Assembly: GCF_037975245.1 (NCBI RefSeq)
Contig: NC_092574.1
Coordinates: 13,105,213 to 13,169,212, forward strand
Direction of reading: 5' to 3'
Length of the DNA stretch: 64,000 nt
DNA from: Apostichopus japonicus
Lineage: Eukaryota; Echinodermata; Holothuroidea; Aspidochirotida; Stichopodidae
Shown here: piece after piece, positions 48,933 to 62,400 of the stretch
How the letters are laid out: the number at the start of each line of letters is the position of its first letter
How positions within the stretch are numbered: position 1 is the stretch's first letter
The notes under the pieces: model-generated
Seen by the model: the letters and a program-made list of their open reading frames with translations, nothing else
Told to the model about the DNA's origin: nothing
Databases searched by the model: none
Program-made: the position numbers and the translations under genes

Positions 48933-49972
48933 TAGAAAAAGAAAAGATTAACTTAACTTTCTCGTTTTGCTTGCAAGTCAGTATATATCTTTGAGGGTGT
49001 GAAAAGAACATCGTTTATTTTGAAAAAAATCATAGAAAATGTTTTCAAAATTAAGAAAGACCTTCAATGGAAAATGAATTATTATTAAAATTATACAAAG
49101 GAATGATTGGGAAACAAAATTATCCTGACTACTGCTGCACTAACTTTCAAGGTTAATGTTGAAAACAACAACAATCAGAAGGCCTCCAATCACACACTCA
49201 TCACAATATGATTTAAAAGGTCACAGTCTGTGACTCTTTGTCTAGAGGTCATGACCCTAACTTTGTTACAACTTCCTAAATTGATGTTGACTGTACATTT
49301 TGTCACACGTTAATTGCAATACTAGAAGTCTATGTAGTAATGACCCGTTATCATGTAGAGTTTAATACTGCAGCTGCCCTTATTGCCCTAATATTGTCTA
49401 TATTGAGTATTAGGCCATAGAGTCTGATAATAGCGGGAACCAATAACCTTAGCAGTGTTTTTGTCCTCATGCAGCCTGCTCTGTCTGTAATCATTGCATT
49501 CTTGTACCTATACTTAAACTGAATAACTTCCTATCTGATGAAAATATACTTTGAAACTCTAACCTTATCAATATTCCATATTTGTTTTCATCTATAGGTT
49601 GGAAGGCCATTTACTTAGCTTGTACTCAAAATTAACTGGACTCCCAAAATGATTCAGGTATGCAAAAGATTGCTTTTGGATAAATTAACTCACCTGTCTG
49701 TCTGCAGTTGGTTGGTTTTGAAGTCAGTGAATAATTTTATCCAGTATTGCACCGCAAATATGTTACACAAAATGGTCAAACTGTTTGCTATACAAGTCCT
49801 AAGGTGTATAGCAGTTTTCTTTTTTACACAGGAACAGTCATATTTTAACAGAGACAAACTTCAGAGCATTATAAACTGCTACACAAAACTGAATACTAAA
49901 TTATTCACTGTGAAATACTCACAATGTTTCTATATTATTTCAAATGCCGTGTGCGATCTGCAATGTCTACTA
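48933..49972. other. No gene seen
   Basis: An AGGTCATGACCC inverted half-site pair lies at 49246-49257. The 147-codon plus-strand frame beginning at 49649 is AT-rich and runs into the SINE, so it is not accepted as a gene. Confidence 0.5.
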
Positions 49973-50215
49973 GGAGTGTTAGCTCAGTGGTTAACGCCGG
50001 TGCCTTTCAATCATAAGTTCCCGAGTTCGAGTCACTCCAAGTTTAATGCATGTCGTCCAGTTACAGAGTTGTTGACAATTGACAATTCATAATCATGGAC
50101 GTTAAATATGAATGTAAGAGACTGACTTCGGTCAGCTTGCGGCTTTGATAAGCCAATGAATGATGGCTTCTTCGCGAGTTCCTGCTTGCAGGAGGATCTA
50201 AAATACATACATACA
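49973..50215 (+). mobile_element. tRNA-derived SINE, copy 2 (plus orientation)
   Basis: The head at 49973-50038 has the A box TAGCTCAGTGG, B box GAGTTCGAGTC and GGAGTG/CACTCC ends. The body has CTGAC-TTCG-GTCAG at 50122-50135, GGCTT-TGAT-AAGCC at 50141-50154 and TCCTG-CTTG-CAGGA at 50180-50193, and ends in an ATACAT repeat tail. It closely matches the copy at 14425-14656. CAATGT flanks both sides and may be a short or eroded target duplication. Such elements are transcribed by RNA polymerase III from the internal promoter and mobilised by a LINE partner. Confidence 0.88.
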
Positions 50216-52821
50216 ATGTGTATATCTGTGTACATATCTTTATCTCACAGTTTCTTCTATGTTATTTGACACCTAAGGGTATCATTGACAATTATATATA
50301 TGCAAAAGCCAAAGTAAAAGTCGGATTATTATAGAAAGCAAGTAAAGAGAGCTGTTCCAAGCCACTTGTAGAAATCATCCTCAGGTCCAAAACTGCACTA
50401 ATATTATACCCCAACAAAATCATGCCATTTCAGGTCCTCTTACTGTGGGTATTACAGTAGGCCATCCCTGTGGTTGCACAACTTTATGAAACCATGCTTG
50501 TCCACAGAAAGGAGGTGTGGCGGTGACAAAGTTAAGCTGTTAAGATACCACCAAATGAACATGCACAAAAAATAAATAAATAAAACTAGTTTCCATGGAA
50601 TCTCATATCCACAGAAAACTTAAACCTTTTGAATGTTTGCATGACATACTACAGCTATGATCAGTCAGTTGGAACGACCAAGGTTTACCGTCCATTCAAC
50701 CATTTTATAACACAAACGTGTGTGACTCACCTAAAACAAAGTCCACAGTTTGAAAAGAACTTCTAAACCATGAAGTTCTTTGCAGACACTTGCATTCATG
50801 AGATAGCAGAAAAAGTTTGACAGTATTTCATATGAGAACTGAATCCAATTAGAGATATACTTTTGTTAATTTACTTTTAAACAACGATACACACTCAAGC
50901 ATGAACACATTGCTGAGAAATTAAAGTGTTTCTTCTCAAGATTTAAAAAGAACATTCCAGTGTTATGAACAAATTTCTGTTAGGCGACCAAAATCACCAT
51001 TGGAGACATCCCAGATTACCTTAATTGTTTACCTCAAATTCAGATTACATTTTACCTATATACCCACGAAAAGGTAAAATGACATTTGAAAATCCGCCAT
51101 TTAATAAGGCTGCCTATGCTTTTTTGCCACTGCCCACTTCTTCAACTTTCAAGGTTATTAGTCTGGATCTAGCTTGTGTGTTACGTAATCAATTTGCCAA
51201 GCCTAGCAAAGGAAACGAGCGTGGAAAAGTCACTTCCACAGCTCAAATTTCCCGCGATCTACCGCGAGAGCCTATTAAAATGCCGGAGGCAGGTAAACCG
51301 TTATGGCAGTGGTATTAAAGGGCGCATTTTCAAATGATGATTTGGTGTCGCCCTCACTACGAAGATACTGAAATAAAGCTATAAGAGTGTAGGCCTACAA
51401 TCCACCCGAAGTTTTACTGGCCCAAACGCCTGATGTTCTATTCACCAAAACCTACTCATCTCTCCCACAATATAAATATTTTGCTACAATTTTTGGGACA
51501 GCAAAATTTGCTGTAACAGACAAACAAAAGGTAAACAACCTTAGACAGGTTTTAACAAAACAAAACAGCTTAATAGAAGCAAGATATTGAGATCATGGTG
51601 GTTTCGTCATACAGTGTGCAATAACTTTTGTCTTCCATACGTACATCAAGTGTCATATTATCCATCATCAGACAAAACCTCTAATATGTGATAACTAAAA
51701 GACAAATTTTACTAGCCAATTACATGTACACCTCTGAATCATATTCCATAACACTTTCCACCGAAAACTGCCGCAGATTGAAAGCCTCGATACATGTTTG
51801 GCAGTCGACACTCTTGCCTGACTTGATATGCTGTGTGAACTTCATAATTAGCCCCTGATGGTCTTAGACAAAGGTTACAGCCATGTAAGATACTGCACTG
51901 CGGTAATTAAATTTTAAATGAAACCTTTACGAGAACGTCGCGGTTCAAGGCACACTATGATGCCGTGGCTAGGATATATATCCATTATATAAACAATACA
52001 AAGCCTTCCATCTTCCTCCTCATGCATAAACATATACAACCATACCAACCAGGCCTATTATACTCTCGATACATAAGCTTTATTGTGCTCAGACACCAAA
52101 AAAAAATGGTGACAGAAAGAAACAAGTCAACGGCAATTAATTTGCAGACCGGATGAGTCATAAGATCCTATCTAATGACATAACTCACTAGATGTTGAGA
52201 GTGATTTCAAACACCAGCCAGATCTTAATTTAGTCACTGGGGTTCGATGCATGATAGGTTAATTGCACTGGTTAACAGTTTACCTATAGGTCTTCAGAAC
52301 ATCATTGAGTATTCAAGAATCCACTGGTTATGTCAGAAGCAACTGCTGCCAAACAATGGGATGTGGAAGTTGTTGTTCCAGGAACTTTGTAATAAGTTTG
52401 ATGTAGACAAAGAGGTACAAATACTAAAATTATTAAAGTTGTGGAATTAATTTAATTAATGACAGCTTACGGAGTGATTTATTCTTCTGTAACATGTTGC
52501 AATCATTTGGTATGTAGATATCACTGTCTGAGAGCGGTCCACAACAACATGTTCCATTTTACGACAAACACCACACCGTATTTATGCATACCGCATAGAT
52601 TGGAACAACCTAACTGCCATTGATTGAACAAAGCTTTATGTTTAAATGAATGCGATGAATATAAAGAAGCTTTGATGCTTCCAATGTTTGTAAATACTTG
52701 AGTACATCCTACTTTGTTGCATTAATTGAAAGAAAGGTTCAAAACTTGTACCATTGTTAGCTGACATTGCAGAAAAAAAGATTTGCCTTATAAAGAGAAA
52801 TCACAACACCTGGCTTACACC
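50216..52821. other. No supportable gene; CpG-rich patch at about 51175-51350
   Basis: Around 51175-51350 CpGs cluster (CCCGCGATCTACCGCGAGAG), and a 97-codon plus-strand frame ends there, with ATG in AAAATGCCGG followed by GCAG|GTAAAC. It could be a promoter with a first exon, but the evidence is slight. The rest is AT-rich. Confidence 0.35.
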
Positions 52822-53068
52822 CAGTGGATTTACTAAGCCATTGCTGTCTCCTGGGGCCTGCACCACAGGGGGGCCAGGCCACATGTAGTCTTTAGGGCCT
52901 GAGAGTGCCATATCCAAGCATCTACAGGTGTCAAATATTAATATTATAAATTGCATATCCAAGCCCAAACTGCGCTTGGGCCAAAGTGAATGTGGACTCT
53001 CCTTTGGGGGTACATTTCTATTGCTGCCCCAGGACCCTGTTGCACTTTGCTAGGCCACTGTTTGCACC
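52814..53068. mobile_element. Degenerate hAT-type MITE
   Basis: The element occupies 52822-53060, from CAGTGG to CCACTG. Subterminal TCCTGGGGC (52849-52857) and its complement GCCCCAGGA (53026-53034) sit at nearly the same distance from each end. The flanking octamers CTTACACC and TTTGCACC differ at two positions, as expected for an aged 8-bp target duplication. There is no coding capacity. Confidence 0.55.
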
Positions 53069-54110
53069 TTCATTCATACCTCTTCACATGAATCTGGCAC
53101 CAGTCTGTAGCCAGAATCCTATGTACCATGCTAGCTAAACAATGTCCTCATGGGATGATGACTAGGCTATTTATCCATATGGAGCAAAACAAGATACTCA
53201 TAATTATCCTGTGTTTGGAAGTGGACCGGGGGTCTGTAAGCTTATCAAGAAAATATACAACCAGTATATTTTGCAGTTCAATCTGGATGTTATTCAGTTG
53301 ATTACTTGATTATTGACTGTTTCATTTCTCTGAGGAAGGGAGTGGGGGGGAAGGATAATGGTGTGAAGAAATGGTAGGAGGGAGAAGAGAGGGACAGACA
53401 TATAGGGGCATTTGCTGCCCATTCCTCCCTGTTTTTGATCGATTCGGGCATAAATGTGTATTTATTTATTTGTTTATTTTCGAAAGAGAAGAGAAAACAC
53501 TGACCCTTCTTGGGGGGGGGGGGGGAGTGAAGGAAGATACAAAGTCATATGAATATCTTAGTATTCTCGTTTTCAAAGACAATGATCTCTTTTAATAAAC
53601 GGGAGAGCTATGCTATTCAAAAAGATGAAAGAAAACCACAATTAATCGTCTTTTTACATCCTCCCTCTCCGTCCATTCACTTCGCTCATCACTCCACTCA
53701 AGTATCTAAAGATAAAAGGACAAATCATGAGAACCAAAAAACTAAAGCAATTTCATACGATTTATGATTTATTTTTCTGTCGAGTCATAATAGCTCTCTC
53801 CATAGCTTCGTGCACAACGCTTCACTAGCTGTGGACATTTAGCACCTGCGAAATCTTACCCGGGCTGATAGTGTTAATATAAGATGGTGCTAATTTTCCC
53901 ATGAGAATGTGTTTTTCCCATTCGCTTTTGTTTCTAAATCTCCTCACGTTTAACACATATCTCAAAAGACCTTACCGATATGGGGAGGCTTTAATTTTAT
54001 GGCTGACCTGTGAGAGGAATTTTGGTAATGAATTTTCTTTTACACTTAAGTAGGTGCGTATTCTAAAGGTTCAGTGAACTTATAGTAGCCAAGTATAATA
54101 TTGAGGCAAA
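53069..54110. other. No gene seen
   Basis: Contains a G-rich patch at about 53335-53400 and a 14-base G tract at 53512-53525. Confidence 0.5.
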
Positions 54111-54117
54111 GTGTATG

Positions 54118-54151
<34 letters not shown>

Positions 54152-54288
54152 CACTAGTGTTCCACTAGTCTCAACTTATATTCCGCTCTGTCCATTGGAC
54201 ATAGAGCACTCTGCGCCAGGATAGACGCAAACTAACCAACTATGTATATATGTAGGTTTATATTAATTTAAAGGAGAAAAAGATATAA

Positions 54289-54330
<42 letters not shown>

Positions 54331-54344
54331 ATATATATATATAT
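54111..54344. repeat. Two (TA)n microsatellites around a short unique segment
   Basis: TA arrays lie at about 54111-54151 and 54284-54344. The intervening 130 bp is non-repetitive and includes a GC-richer stretch at 54184-54230. The whole may be one mobile or microsatellite-seeding unit, but no termini are visible. Confidence 0.9.
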
Positions 54345-54424
54345 TTCCTTTAGATTAATATCCGTTGCCACTTCTTGCTCTACGTGCCTGCTTCTACCAT
54401 ATGTTAGACATCATTAACAGCACT

Positions 54425-54457
54425 CACTACACTACACTACACTACACTACACTACTA
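54425..54457. repeat. (ACTAC)n microsatellite
   Basis: Six to seven 5-bp units. Confidence 0.9.
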
Positions 54458-54976
54458 CAGAGGCCAACTAGATGTTCTTCTCATAGTGATCTGATCAATG
54501 AGATTGCTTTTCCTTTTACTACATCATCGATATCATCAAGATGCACACTTTTCCTTCATTGTCAGAAGTGCTTAAATGCTATCTTATGACATGACAGTCT
54601 GCCTAACAACATTAATACGTTAATTTTTGTTAGCTGAACCCTCAACAACGGTCACCAAATAACATCCAGCATCTACGTGGGATCATCAACTATATCCGCA
54701 GATATTACAAGATCTAATTAAATGTCTTCAAAACACATATGGTTTTTTCTCTAATTCACATGATATGGTAAGTACTACTACTGTCGTCAGACTATTACAA
54801 CACTCAGTTGGATCGTTGCTGCTATGATAGATTTAGTTAATTATCAGATATTAAGGAATACACAATATACATAATGTATAAAGCAGCTGGTCTTGACTGG
54901 CTGCAGTTCATTACATAATACATATAACCCTAACCGTTCTATTCACAGTGTGGTCTCTTCGAAACTGGATAGATTG

Positions 54977-55018
54977 ATAGACAGACAGACAGACAGACAG
55001 ACAGATAGACAGACAGAT
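54977..55018. repeat. (GACA)n microsatellite
   Basis: About ten tetranucleotide units with one GATA interruption. Confidence 0.95.
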
Positions 55019-58000
55019 GGCAAAGTCACCGTCGAGAAAGTTTACGATCTCTGTTTATTAAAGCTTTGTCAGAACTAACCTAGGGAAAAATTTAAATTTA
55101 GTGAATCTACTTAGGTGCTCGGATCAGATAGCAAAAAAATAGAGGACATGTCTGGAAAAATCTGTACTTGTGATAATTCACTGCAATTGCATGTTAAGAT
55201 TGAGATGTACATGTATGTACTGTACAACTTTGAGGCGTCAGTCAGTAACCCATTGATTGCATGTCCAAACGATGGGTCTATGACCTGCACGGAACAAAAC
55301 CACATTAAAAGTCATCTAAGAAAGATGAATACATCTAGCCACTGTACAATTGATTTAGGCTGCAAGAAACGCAATAAAACATCAGCAATGCTGTGTTTCA
55401 CAGTTACACATGCATCAAATTTTACTCTATTACTAATCAAAGCTTTTTTGTGTTAGAAAAATTTCTATCGAATAATCTGATTTACTATAGATTTTATAAG
55501 TAATTGATTTGGAAATGGATTAGGGTGTATCTGCATAAGGAAAACTGCATAAGGTTACCTCCATTGCACCTCAAAGGACACAGGATTTAAGAGATGGGGG
55601 GGAGGGGGAAAGGAGCAAACCAGCCAGGAACTGGACCTCCCAACATTTTCTTTCCGGCTTAAACTTTGATGAGTTGATGTGCGGAACACGACCAGTGACT
55701 TATCAATTGAACAGGATCTGGATTGTTAAGTCCCCCTCCACAGGTTAATAATGCAATGGTATGAACACTCCTTGGGATATTTGTTTTTTGCTTTCTGGTG
55801 TCAAGGAAGATAAAATAGCAGAATAACAATAAAGTAGATGTTGTTGCTATGCTGCCTAAATTCTTGGTAAGCAAAACAGCATTGCTTGAATATTTATTCT
55901 ATCCCAGGAGAATGATATCAACCCCTGCTGCAATTAACAGCTGTTTAATTTGTACCACGGTTCAGGACTTGTTCAAGTATCCCAGGCAAATGATCAACAG
56001 AGTTTGTTCACTCAGAGGATAACGAACTTTGACCAAGAAAAATTTTGATGAAATCTATTTTTAAACCGATGCGTGGCTACAAACTTCCAACGATGGCAGC
56101 ATTCCTCCCATTTTTGATAGGTCTTACTTTATAGCGCAAAATGAACAGGTGTGTCTTTCGTTTTCTTTGGTGGAGAGGGATGGGAGAGTTGTTGGTGGGG
56201 TTGGGGGGGGGGGGGAGAAGGGGAAAGTAAAAGGAAATATATCCACATTTTGAATAGTTGCTGAAGTAAACTTTCTTTCTAATTTGTTTATGGATGAGTT
56301 TCATCATCCCGATATGTAACGTCACAAACTGACACAGAGACATCCCAAAGAGAGTGAATATATCACATTAGTTAATGCTGATGGTTTATAGGTCAGTGTT
56401 TTTCCTCTGAGTATCATCAGGTGTTTGGGCTTTGTTATGCAAAAAATGTTTGGCATTCTACCACAGCCCATTGATCATCCCCCCCTCCCTCTCCTCCCAA
56501 ATTTAACATTCCAATACCACCGGAATCTTGATGCTAATGTGATGGTTGGCTCTGTTTCCTTGCCACAAGTGCGTCAATCTTGGCTTGAAGAGGCAACCTT
56601 TGCAATCATGTGCTCAGCAGACAGGGCCTCAGTGTCCAACTTATTACCGGCCACACAACATTAAGATAAGTTAATAGTCTTTTCAGCAATTTCTGAGACA
56701 AACTCGCGACCCATCGAAAATCCTTTGCGACCCATAAGTTGTGGACTGTCTTGCTTGATGGTACAATAAACTCACATCAGTCAATGGTGTTCTCCCACTA
56801 CTGCACCTAAAGTTTATCTTGAACTGACAACATTTCAAGCAGAAGGTATCAATCTGTTTTAAATTATACAGTACTGTATATCAATGAAAAACATAGAGTA
56901 TTGTACAGTAGCTGCTTTGTCTATCAAGTTGAGCAAAACCATGGCCAGTATGGTGGTTGCAAGATTAACTGCACCACCAGTGTATTTTTAATTGGGTGTC
57001 ATTTGGTACATACTGGAATGCAATTAATACAATATAACAAGTCATACAGGAAGATTTATTAGAAATATTGTTATGATTAAAAACGTTAAATTTATGTTAA
57101 TCGAGACAATAGAAACGAGATTCCTGACGTCCAAATTTTATCACTGCATTCAATACGCAGAGGAAACCCATTGAGGTGAGCATTGAGAATTATTGACATT
57201 GTAATTGCACACATATCTTAATTTATCTTAAAATGACATCCTATATTTATCCCCATATGGAATCCCTGCGGAACTCGGCACAAAACATCTTGTTACACAG
57301 CAAATATCTGGGCTACAAAATAAGCACATTTCGCGCTAAGTCTTTTCATAACTTTCTAAATATAGCACTCAAAAAACTCTTTCTTATGTCATATTGAAGA
57401 ATATTGTGTCCTCTTTACAATGATGTGTCGTTGCGTATTAAAATGTGTGAACTAAACCACAAACTATTTAATCTGAAAAAGTAAAAACCACTTCAGAAGC
57501 AGTGAACCTCTTCAAAATGTCCCTATCTCTCAATGCTTGCATTGTGCTTTCTGGGAGTGTGATTGCGTAACCAATTTCTTTCCTATGCCAAAGAAAAGTT
57601 CGATGACTCTTCTCTCTAGTGATATAAAATTTGTCTTGATTGGTCAATATTAAGGCTTGTACTTTTCAACAGCAAATCAAAAGCATCGTAAGAAATTTGT
57701 CAAGTACTCCTTTACGCGGCTAATCTGAACACAGTACAGTGTGCAGTGCTCTCACAGCAATTTCGGAGAGTGAAAACTGCAACGCCCCCTGTGCGTGCAA
57801 CAGCATTTAATTCTCCGACAACGGGCCGTTTATAGAGCAAAAGTTTCCATATGGTAATTCTCTTTCAAGTTTTGCTGTTTCTTTGTGTTATATTTCTTCC
57901 GACCAGTAGTGTGAGTTAATGGAACCATTTGTGCTGTCAAACTGCCAAATATTAATAACAATGGAATTGTCACTGCTGTCATTATTACTTCATTTATTCT

Positions 58001-58213
58001 ACAATTGTATGATTAGTTTCTAAAATCATAAAAAAACAAAAAACAAATCTCTTTTGCCAACTTTGTCAAAGTTCTGTTGAAAAAAAAAACGATTAAACTA
58101 TTGTATTAAAGAAATAAATATAAAATGTCCCAATATATAATTCAGCATGCAGCCATTTATCATTACACTGTGTCGTAAAAATGTTAGAAACATCATACTC
58201 AAAAGTGACATTT
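55019..58213. other. No supportable gene
   Basis: A 113-codon plus-strand frame at 55115-55456 is Cys-containing but has no splice or promoter support, and its length is reachable by chance. A 13-base G tract lies at 56203-56215. A small CpG patch at 57700-57840 contains CGCCCCCTGTGCG. Confidence 0.45.
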
Positions 58214-58496
58214 TCAACTGAACTCTATATGGTCCTGATTAGCAACTACCTCACACCATTGAATCCAGTCAAATAAACAAGTACATAACTCAAGCAATGC
58301 ATTGGCATAAAGCATAACCAAGGAAAGATGTTGCAACCTAGCCATGGATGTCTCCAGGACAACACGGCGAAGAAGGTTGCATGTGGAAAATGGCGTTTTG
58401 ATCACATTCCTAGTTGCGATTGACGTAGATACCCAAAGTTCAGGCATGTCCTTATCACATTTCACTTTGAATCTAGGGTGGAGGTCAAACAACTGT
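58214..58496 (-). CDS. Candidate terminal coding exon of an unrecognised minus-strand gene
   Basis: On the minus strand a good acceptor, TTTTACTTATTTACAG (AG at 58498-58497), is followed by 93 codons ending in TGA (58216-58214); an alternative AG four bases on would start at 58492. The frame enters in phase 2 from 58496 or phase 0 from 58492. The translation mixes Cys, Trp, Arg and aliphatic residues; the C-terminal half (LSLVMLYANALLELCTC) is strongly hydrophobic and could form one membrane or buried helix. No domain is recognised. No clear AATAAA follows within 150 bp, which weakens the terminal-exon reading. No partner exon was identified upstream; an hAT MITE lies 445 bp away. Confidence 0.35.
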
Positions 58497-58932
58497 CTGT
58501 AAATAAGTAAAACGAAGAACAAATCCACATCGAAGTCTCACAATACTGTCTTTATTCGTTACAGACCAAGACTTATTTTAAGAAGTTCCATCCTTTCTTT
58601 CTACATGGCTTCACCGATAAGAAATTATTAACTATATCCAGGGTCAAATTTCAACCACTCTCTCCTTGAACCTTGGGCAAGATTTAAAATGTAGACAGGC
58701 GGTTACATCCCTTTCTCATTCGATAAATCTCAGAAATCGATATGAAACGGATTTGACGAAAATCACCATTTTTTAGTACACAGGTATCAGCCTGCATCGA
58801 ATTGAAAGAAAAATTGACAAGAAACTTATAAGATTAGTTCCTAACCGCTATTAAACTTGAGTATGCTTAAAAATAGGTCACTTTTTCAATGCATAAATCT
58901 GTATAATATTTGCATAGGAAAGGCTTACATCA

Positions 58933-59448
58933 TTCTAAAGCAGGGGTTCCCTAACTGGGGTGCGTGAGTCCATCCCAGGGGTTTGTGAGACGTTTCTGAA
59001 AGTCAAAACTAGAGTGCTTTTTGTTGAACTAAAGTCTGATATATTATATAATTTAGTAATGCACAAAAGTACCTATCGACAAACTCTTTTCACGTTCCAT
59101 ACGCATATGTTGCCAAAGTAGTACTGTACCGTACATGTGATAAATAACTGAATTTTGAAACAGACACAGGCCGCATGACTTTTGTCAAGTTGGTGTACGC
59201 ATGACAGTACGTCGTGAAGATAAAGAGCTGATCTAATCTTGAAGTTTCCAAATAAATATTTGTTCATCTCTGGGTTTTTTACATTACAGTATTACACTAT
59301 GAACTTGATCTTTTACGAAGCACTGTTATGCGTATTATAGTATAATAATGACTCAGATCGTGTCTCGAAAAGTTGGGGGTTCGTGGACAACTCTGACATC
59401 CACAGGGGGTTCATGGGGGGATAAAGTTAGAGAAACCCTGTTCTAAAG
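58933..59448. mobile_element. Non-autonomous hAT-type transposon, 500 bp, with 8-bp target duplication
   Basis: The element occupies 58941-59440. Its ends are CAGGGGTTCCCTAACT and, inverted, AGTTAGAGAAACCCTG (14 of 16 positions pair). TTCTAAAG is duplicated perfectly at 58933-58940 and 59441-59448. G-rich subterminal segments are present at both ends (GGGGTGCGTGAG; GGGGGTTCGTGG). CAGGG-type termini with an 8-bp duplication are standard for hAT elements. The internal sequence carries only a 64-codon chance frame, so the element cannot move itself. The intact duplication suggests a fairly recent insertion. Confidence 0.93.
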
Positions 59449-62400
59449 GTTAATTAGTCGATAATGACCAGTAATTATGCACACAGTTTAGATACATTAA
59501 TGAAGTACAAAAATTTATGAAGTCACTCACTCATTCACCTCACTGCTCTAGCTCCCACTTCTATAAAAAAAAATAAACAACAGCAAAATGCCAGAAAGTC
59601 AAGTACTGGTCACCCTTGATCGAACCTCAATCAGGAAATGTCAGTCTGGGATGTAGTAATTTTTACGACACTTATCAGCCACATGTGCATGTGGGAGAAG
59701 ACAAATTGTGTGTCACTTACACTTTGCACCAGGAGCCTATCCAATTAACAGTTTTAGCTTGTTTTGGATTTTTCACAAATTTGGAAAGACCATTTTGGAT
59801 GGTAAATCTGTGAATTTTTCCTGAATAAAAAACCTAGCTTACTTGGGCTGGCTTTGAAGGATTGCACCCATACAGCCTTATAGATGCTAGGTGTCATTGC
59901 TTCTGATACCACCGCCCTTTATCCACTCTAGCATAGCGATGGTCAGACATCTAACTCACCAACTTTAAGTAGTTTGCCTTAACTGAGAAGTGGTATCTCA
60001 TCCAATGGAGACTAACCTCCAGAGGATTCAGAATCTTCCCAAAACATAAAAAAATACTTTTTGGAACTCATGACATAATAGTTGGTTCTGTTTGTTTGCT
60101 GAGCTCTAAAACACAAGAAAATTATTTCTTTCTTTTATTTGGAAAATATAAATTGTATAGTAAACGTAGTTGTTTGTGAGGTTTGCTTTGGTTACAAATT
60201 AGAATGACTTTTGGTCAATTACACAACATGCATTTAATGTTGTCATGGTTGCATCGATCAAACAAAGGCTGCACAAGGATTAAACAATAGATATATACAA
60301 AATGTTAACAAGCCAAAAGGATTTTTAACAGAAAATCAAATCAAAACACAATTGCATTGTCACATGACAAGATTTGGAGTTTAAACAATGAAGACCCTTA
60401 GTGACAGCAGCCATGACTTACATCACAACGGAGACTAATGAAACTGCAACAAGTTTTTCCTTTTCTTCTTTTTTTCCCCCTCTCATGGTAGTTAGGTTTC
60501 ATCAATTAGGTAACTGAATGAGAATTACACCTTTGATGAATGGTATTAAGGTCTCCCACTTGGATACGAAATGCAGAAGGAGAAGAAGAAAAAGAACAGC
60601 GAATGGAAATCCGATGTTTAAAGGCGTAAATCAAAGTACAGACAGTGTGAATATAATGATGAATGATGGTTGTTTAAAGCATTTTAGAAAATCTTGTGTA
60701 AAATGTTGATATTATTAAGGCAAGCTAGCAATCAGATGGGTTGTGGCTCAGTATGCTAAACTTGCTCCTCTTCAAGCTCAAAATCTATTCTAAATGTTCA
60801 CGGTAAAGAAATATACATGTGCTATTTTATCTTGCGGTTTGTCGAATACGCCAGTTGAATACAGCTTCTATCGATGCTTTAGAGGGCTATGAAAGTGACA
60901 CATTTAGTGTGTTAGGTCAATGGTACAGGTCATTGTGGTACAATATGCTGTACAATACGTCCTAAAATTTAGGTCAGAAACCTTGGCAATTTTACTCTTC
61001 ATTTTTCATTACCAACTTTCTAATCACATTTTTTTATTATGATGACATTTTTGTCCACTACCAATGTTGACAATATGATGACCTTTAAAGATACCTGCTC
61101 TGTAAAACGTTGACAGTATTTATCTCAGATCACGGCAGCCTTTAGGTTGCTATAAATCTAGATAATGCTATATTTGCTCCCCAAAGGTCATCAGTAATAA
61201 GCTCAAATATGCTAGAAAGTAAAATACTGGTCACCTGTGCTAAAATTCCAACAAGCATTTTATTACTGCCCTCACAACGATCTTCCTTGCTGAGACTTGC
61301 CATTGTGTTATTGAACACTCCTCAATGCCTGGGAATATAACCTTGAAAGGTCAAATTCTCCCAGAAAGTAAATTTCTATACGTTTAGCATGTTTTCAGCA
61401 ATTTACAATTTGCGCCAATTCTGATAACCTCTTACGTTGTGATTTATAACCGTCACTTGTCTTCTGTCAAATTTTGACGATTTTCTTTATATAATGCTAT
61501 TCCACACTGAAATCCCAAAACCATACTGTAGTTAACTATTAAAATTGACTAGTAAGTAATCATTTCAAAAAAAGTACAGGTAAAAAAGTATGAAATATAT
61601 TCAAATCTACATTTTACTTTCATAGTGTCTAGACTGTAAAATATTGAGAAGAGAATCAAATTGGATAAGTACTCATTAAAGAAGCATTCACCTGGTGAAG
61701 AAATCTAAGGGCGTGTACAAATTGCGACATGTTTTAGTATTAGTGAGTTTTGTTTTAGTATTAGTGAGTTTGGTAAAACTGCTAGCCAAACACAAAAAAG
61801 CTTATTGAAATAGAGGAGTATTTGAGCCTTGCAGATAGATAATATGGTGAAGCCAATGAAAACTTAATCTTCATCAAACCGGAGGAACTATCCTAAAATA
61901 TATGACAATATCAGAACTAAAACAATGTGTTACATTCAACAAGTGACATGTTAACAGTCACTTTATTATTTTATTCCAAAATGTAGAATCCTATTTAACA
62001 TTCCTAATATCTAGCAGCTGTTTGTCTTTGAAGGACTTTATCAAATACATGTGACTAACATACCAATCTTCACATTTATTATGAAGATAAGATTTTCTAC
62101 CCTGAAATTCCTAATATGAGTCGACCCATCGCTTTCAAACCTTGCTGTGTTACATCTTTGACAAGCTTTGACATTAGTTCCCGATTTTAGCAAAAATGCC
62201 AACAAAGAAAAATCTGACAGTTTGAGATTTTTTGGTTCAGGAATATTCATTAACATCTAAAATTACAATAAAATATTAATTCTGAGTTATTCACTGTAGT
62301 TAATTAACTCGTTTGCTTCGCCCACTCGGTTGCATCGCCTTTCATTCAACTCTATTGAAAAGTACTGAATACCGTATTTCATCCAGACATCTCTGTTTCT

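Noticed and set aside
49649-50092. 147-codon plus-strand frame, longest in its region
   Set aside because: AT-rich chance frame whose last part is the tRNA-like head of the SINE; no promoter or splice support.
55115-55456. 113-codon Cys-containing plus-strand frame
   Set aside because: A frame of this length is expected a few times by chance in 64 kb at this base composition; no splice, promoter or domain evidence.
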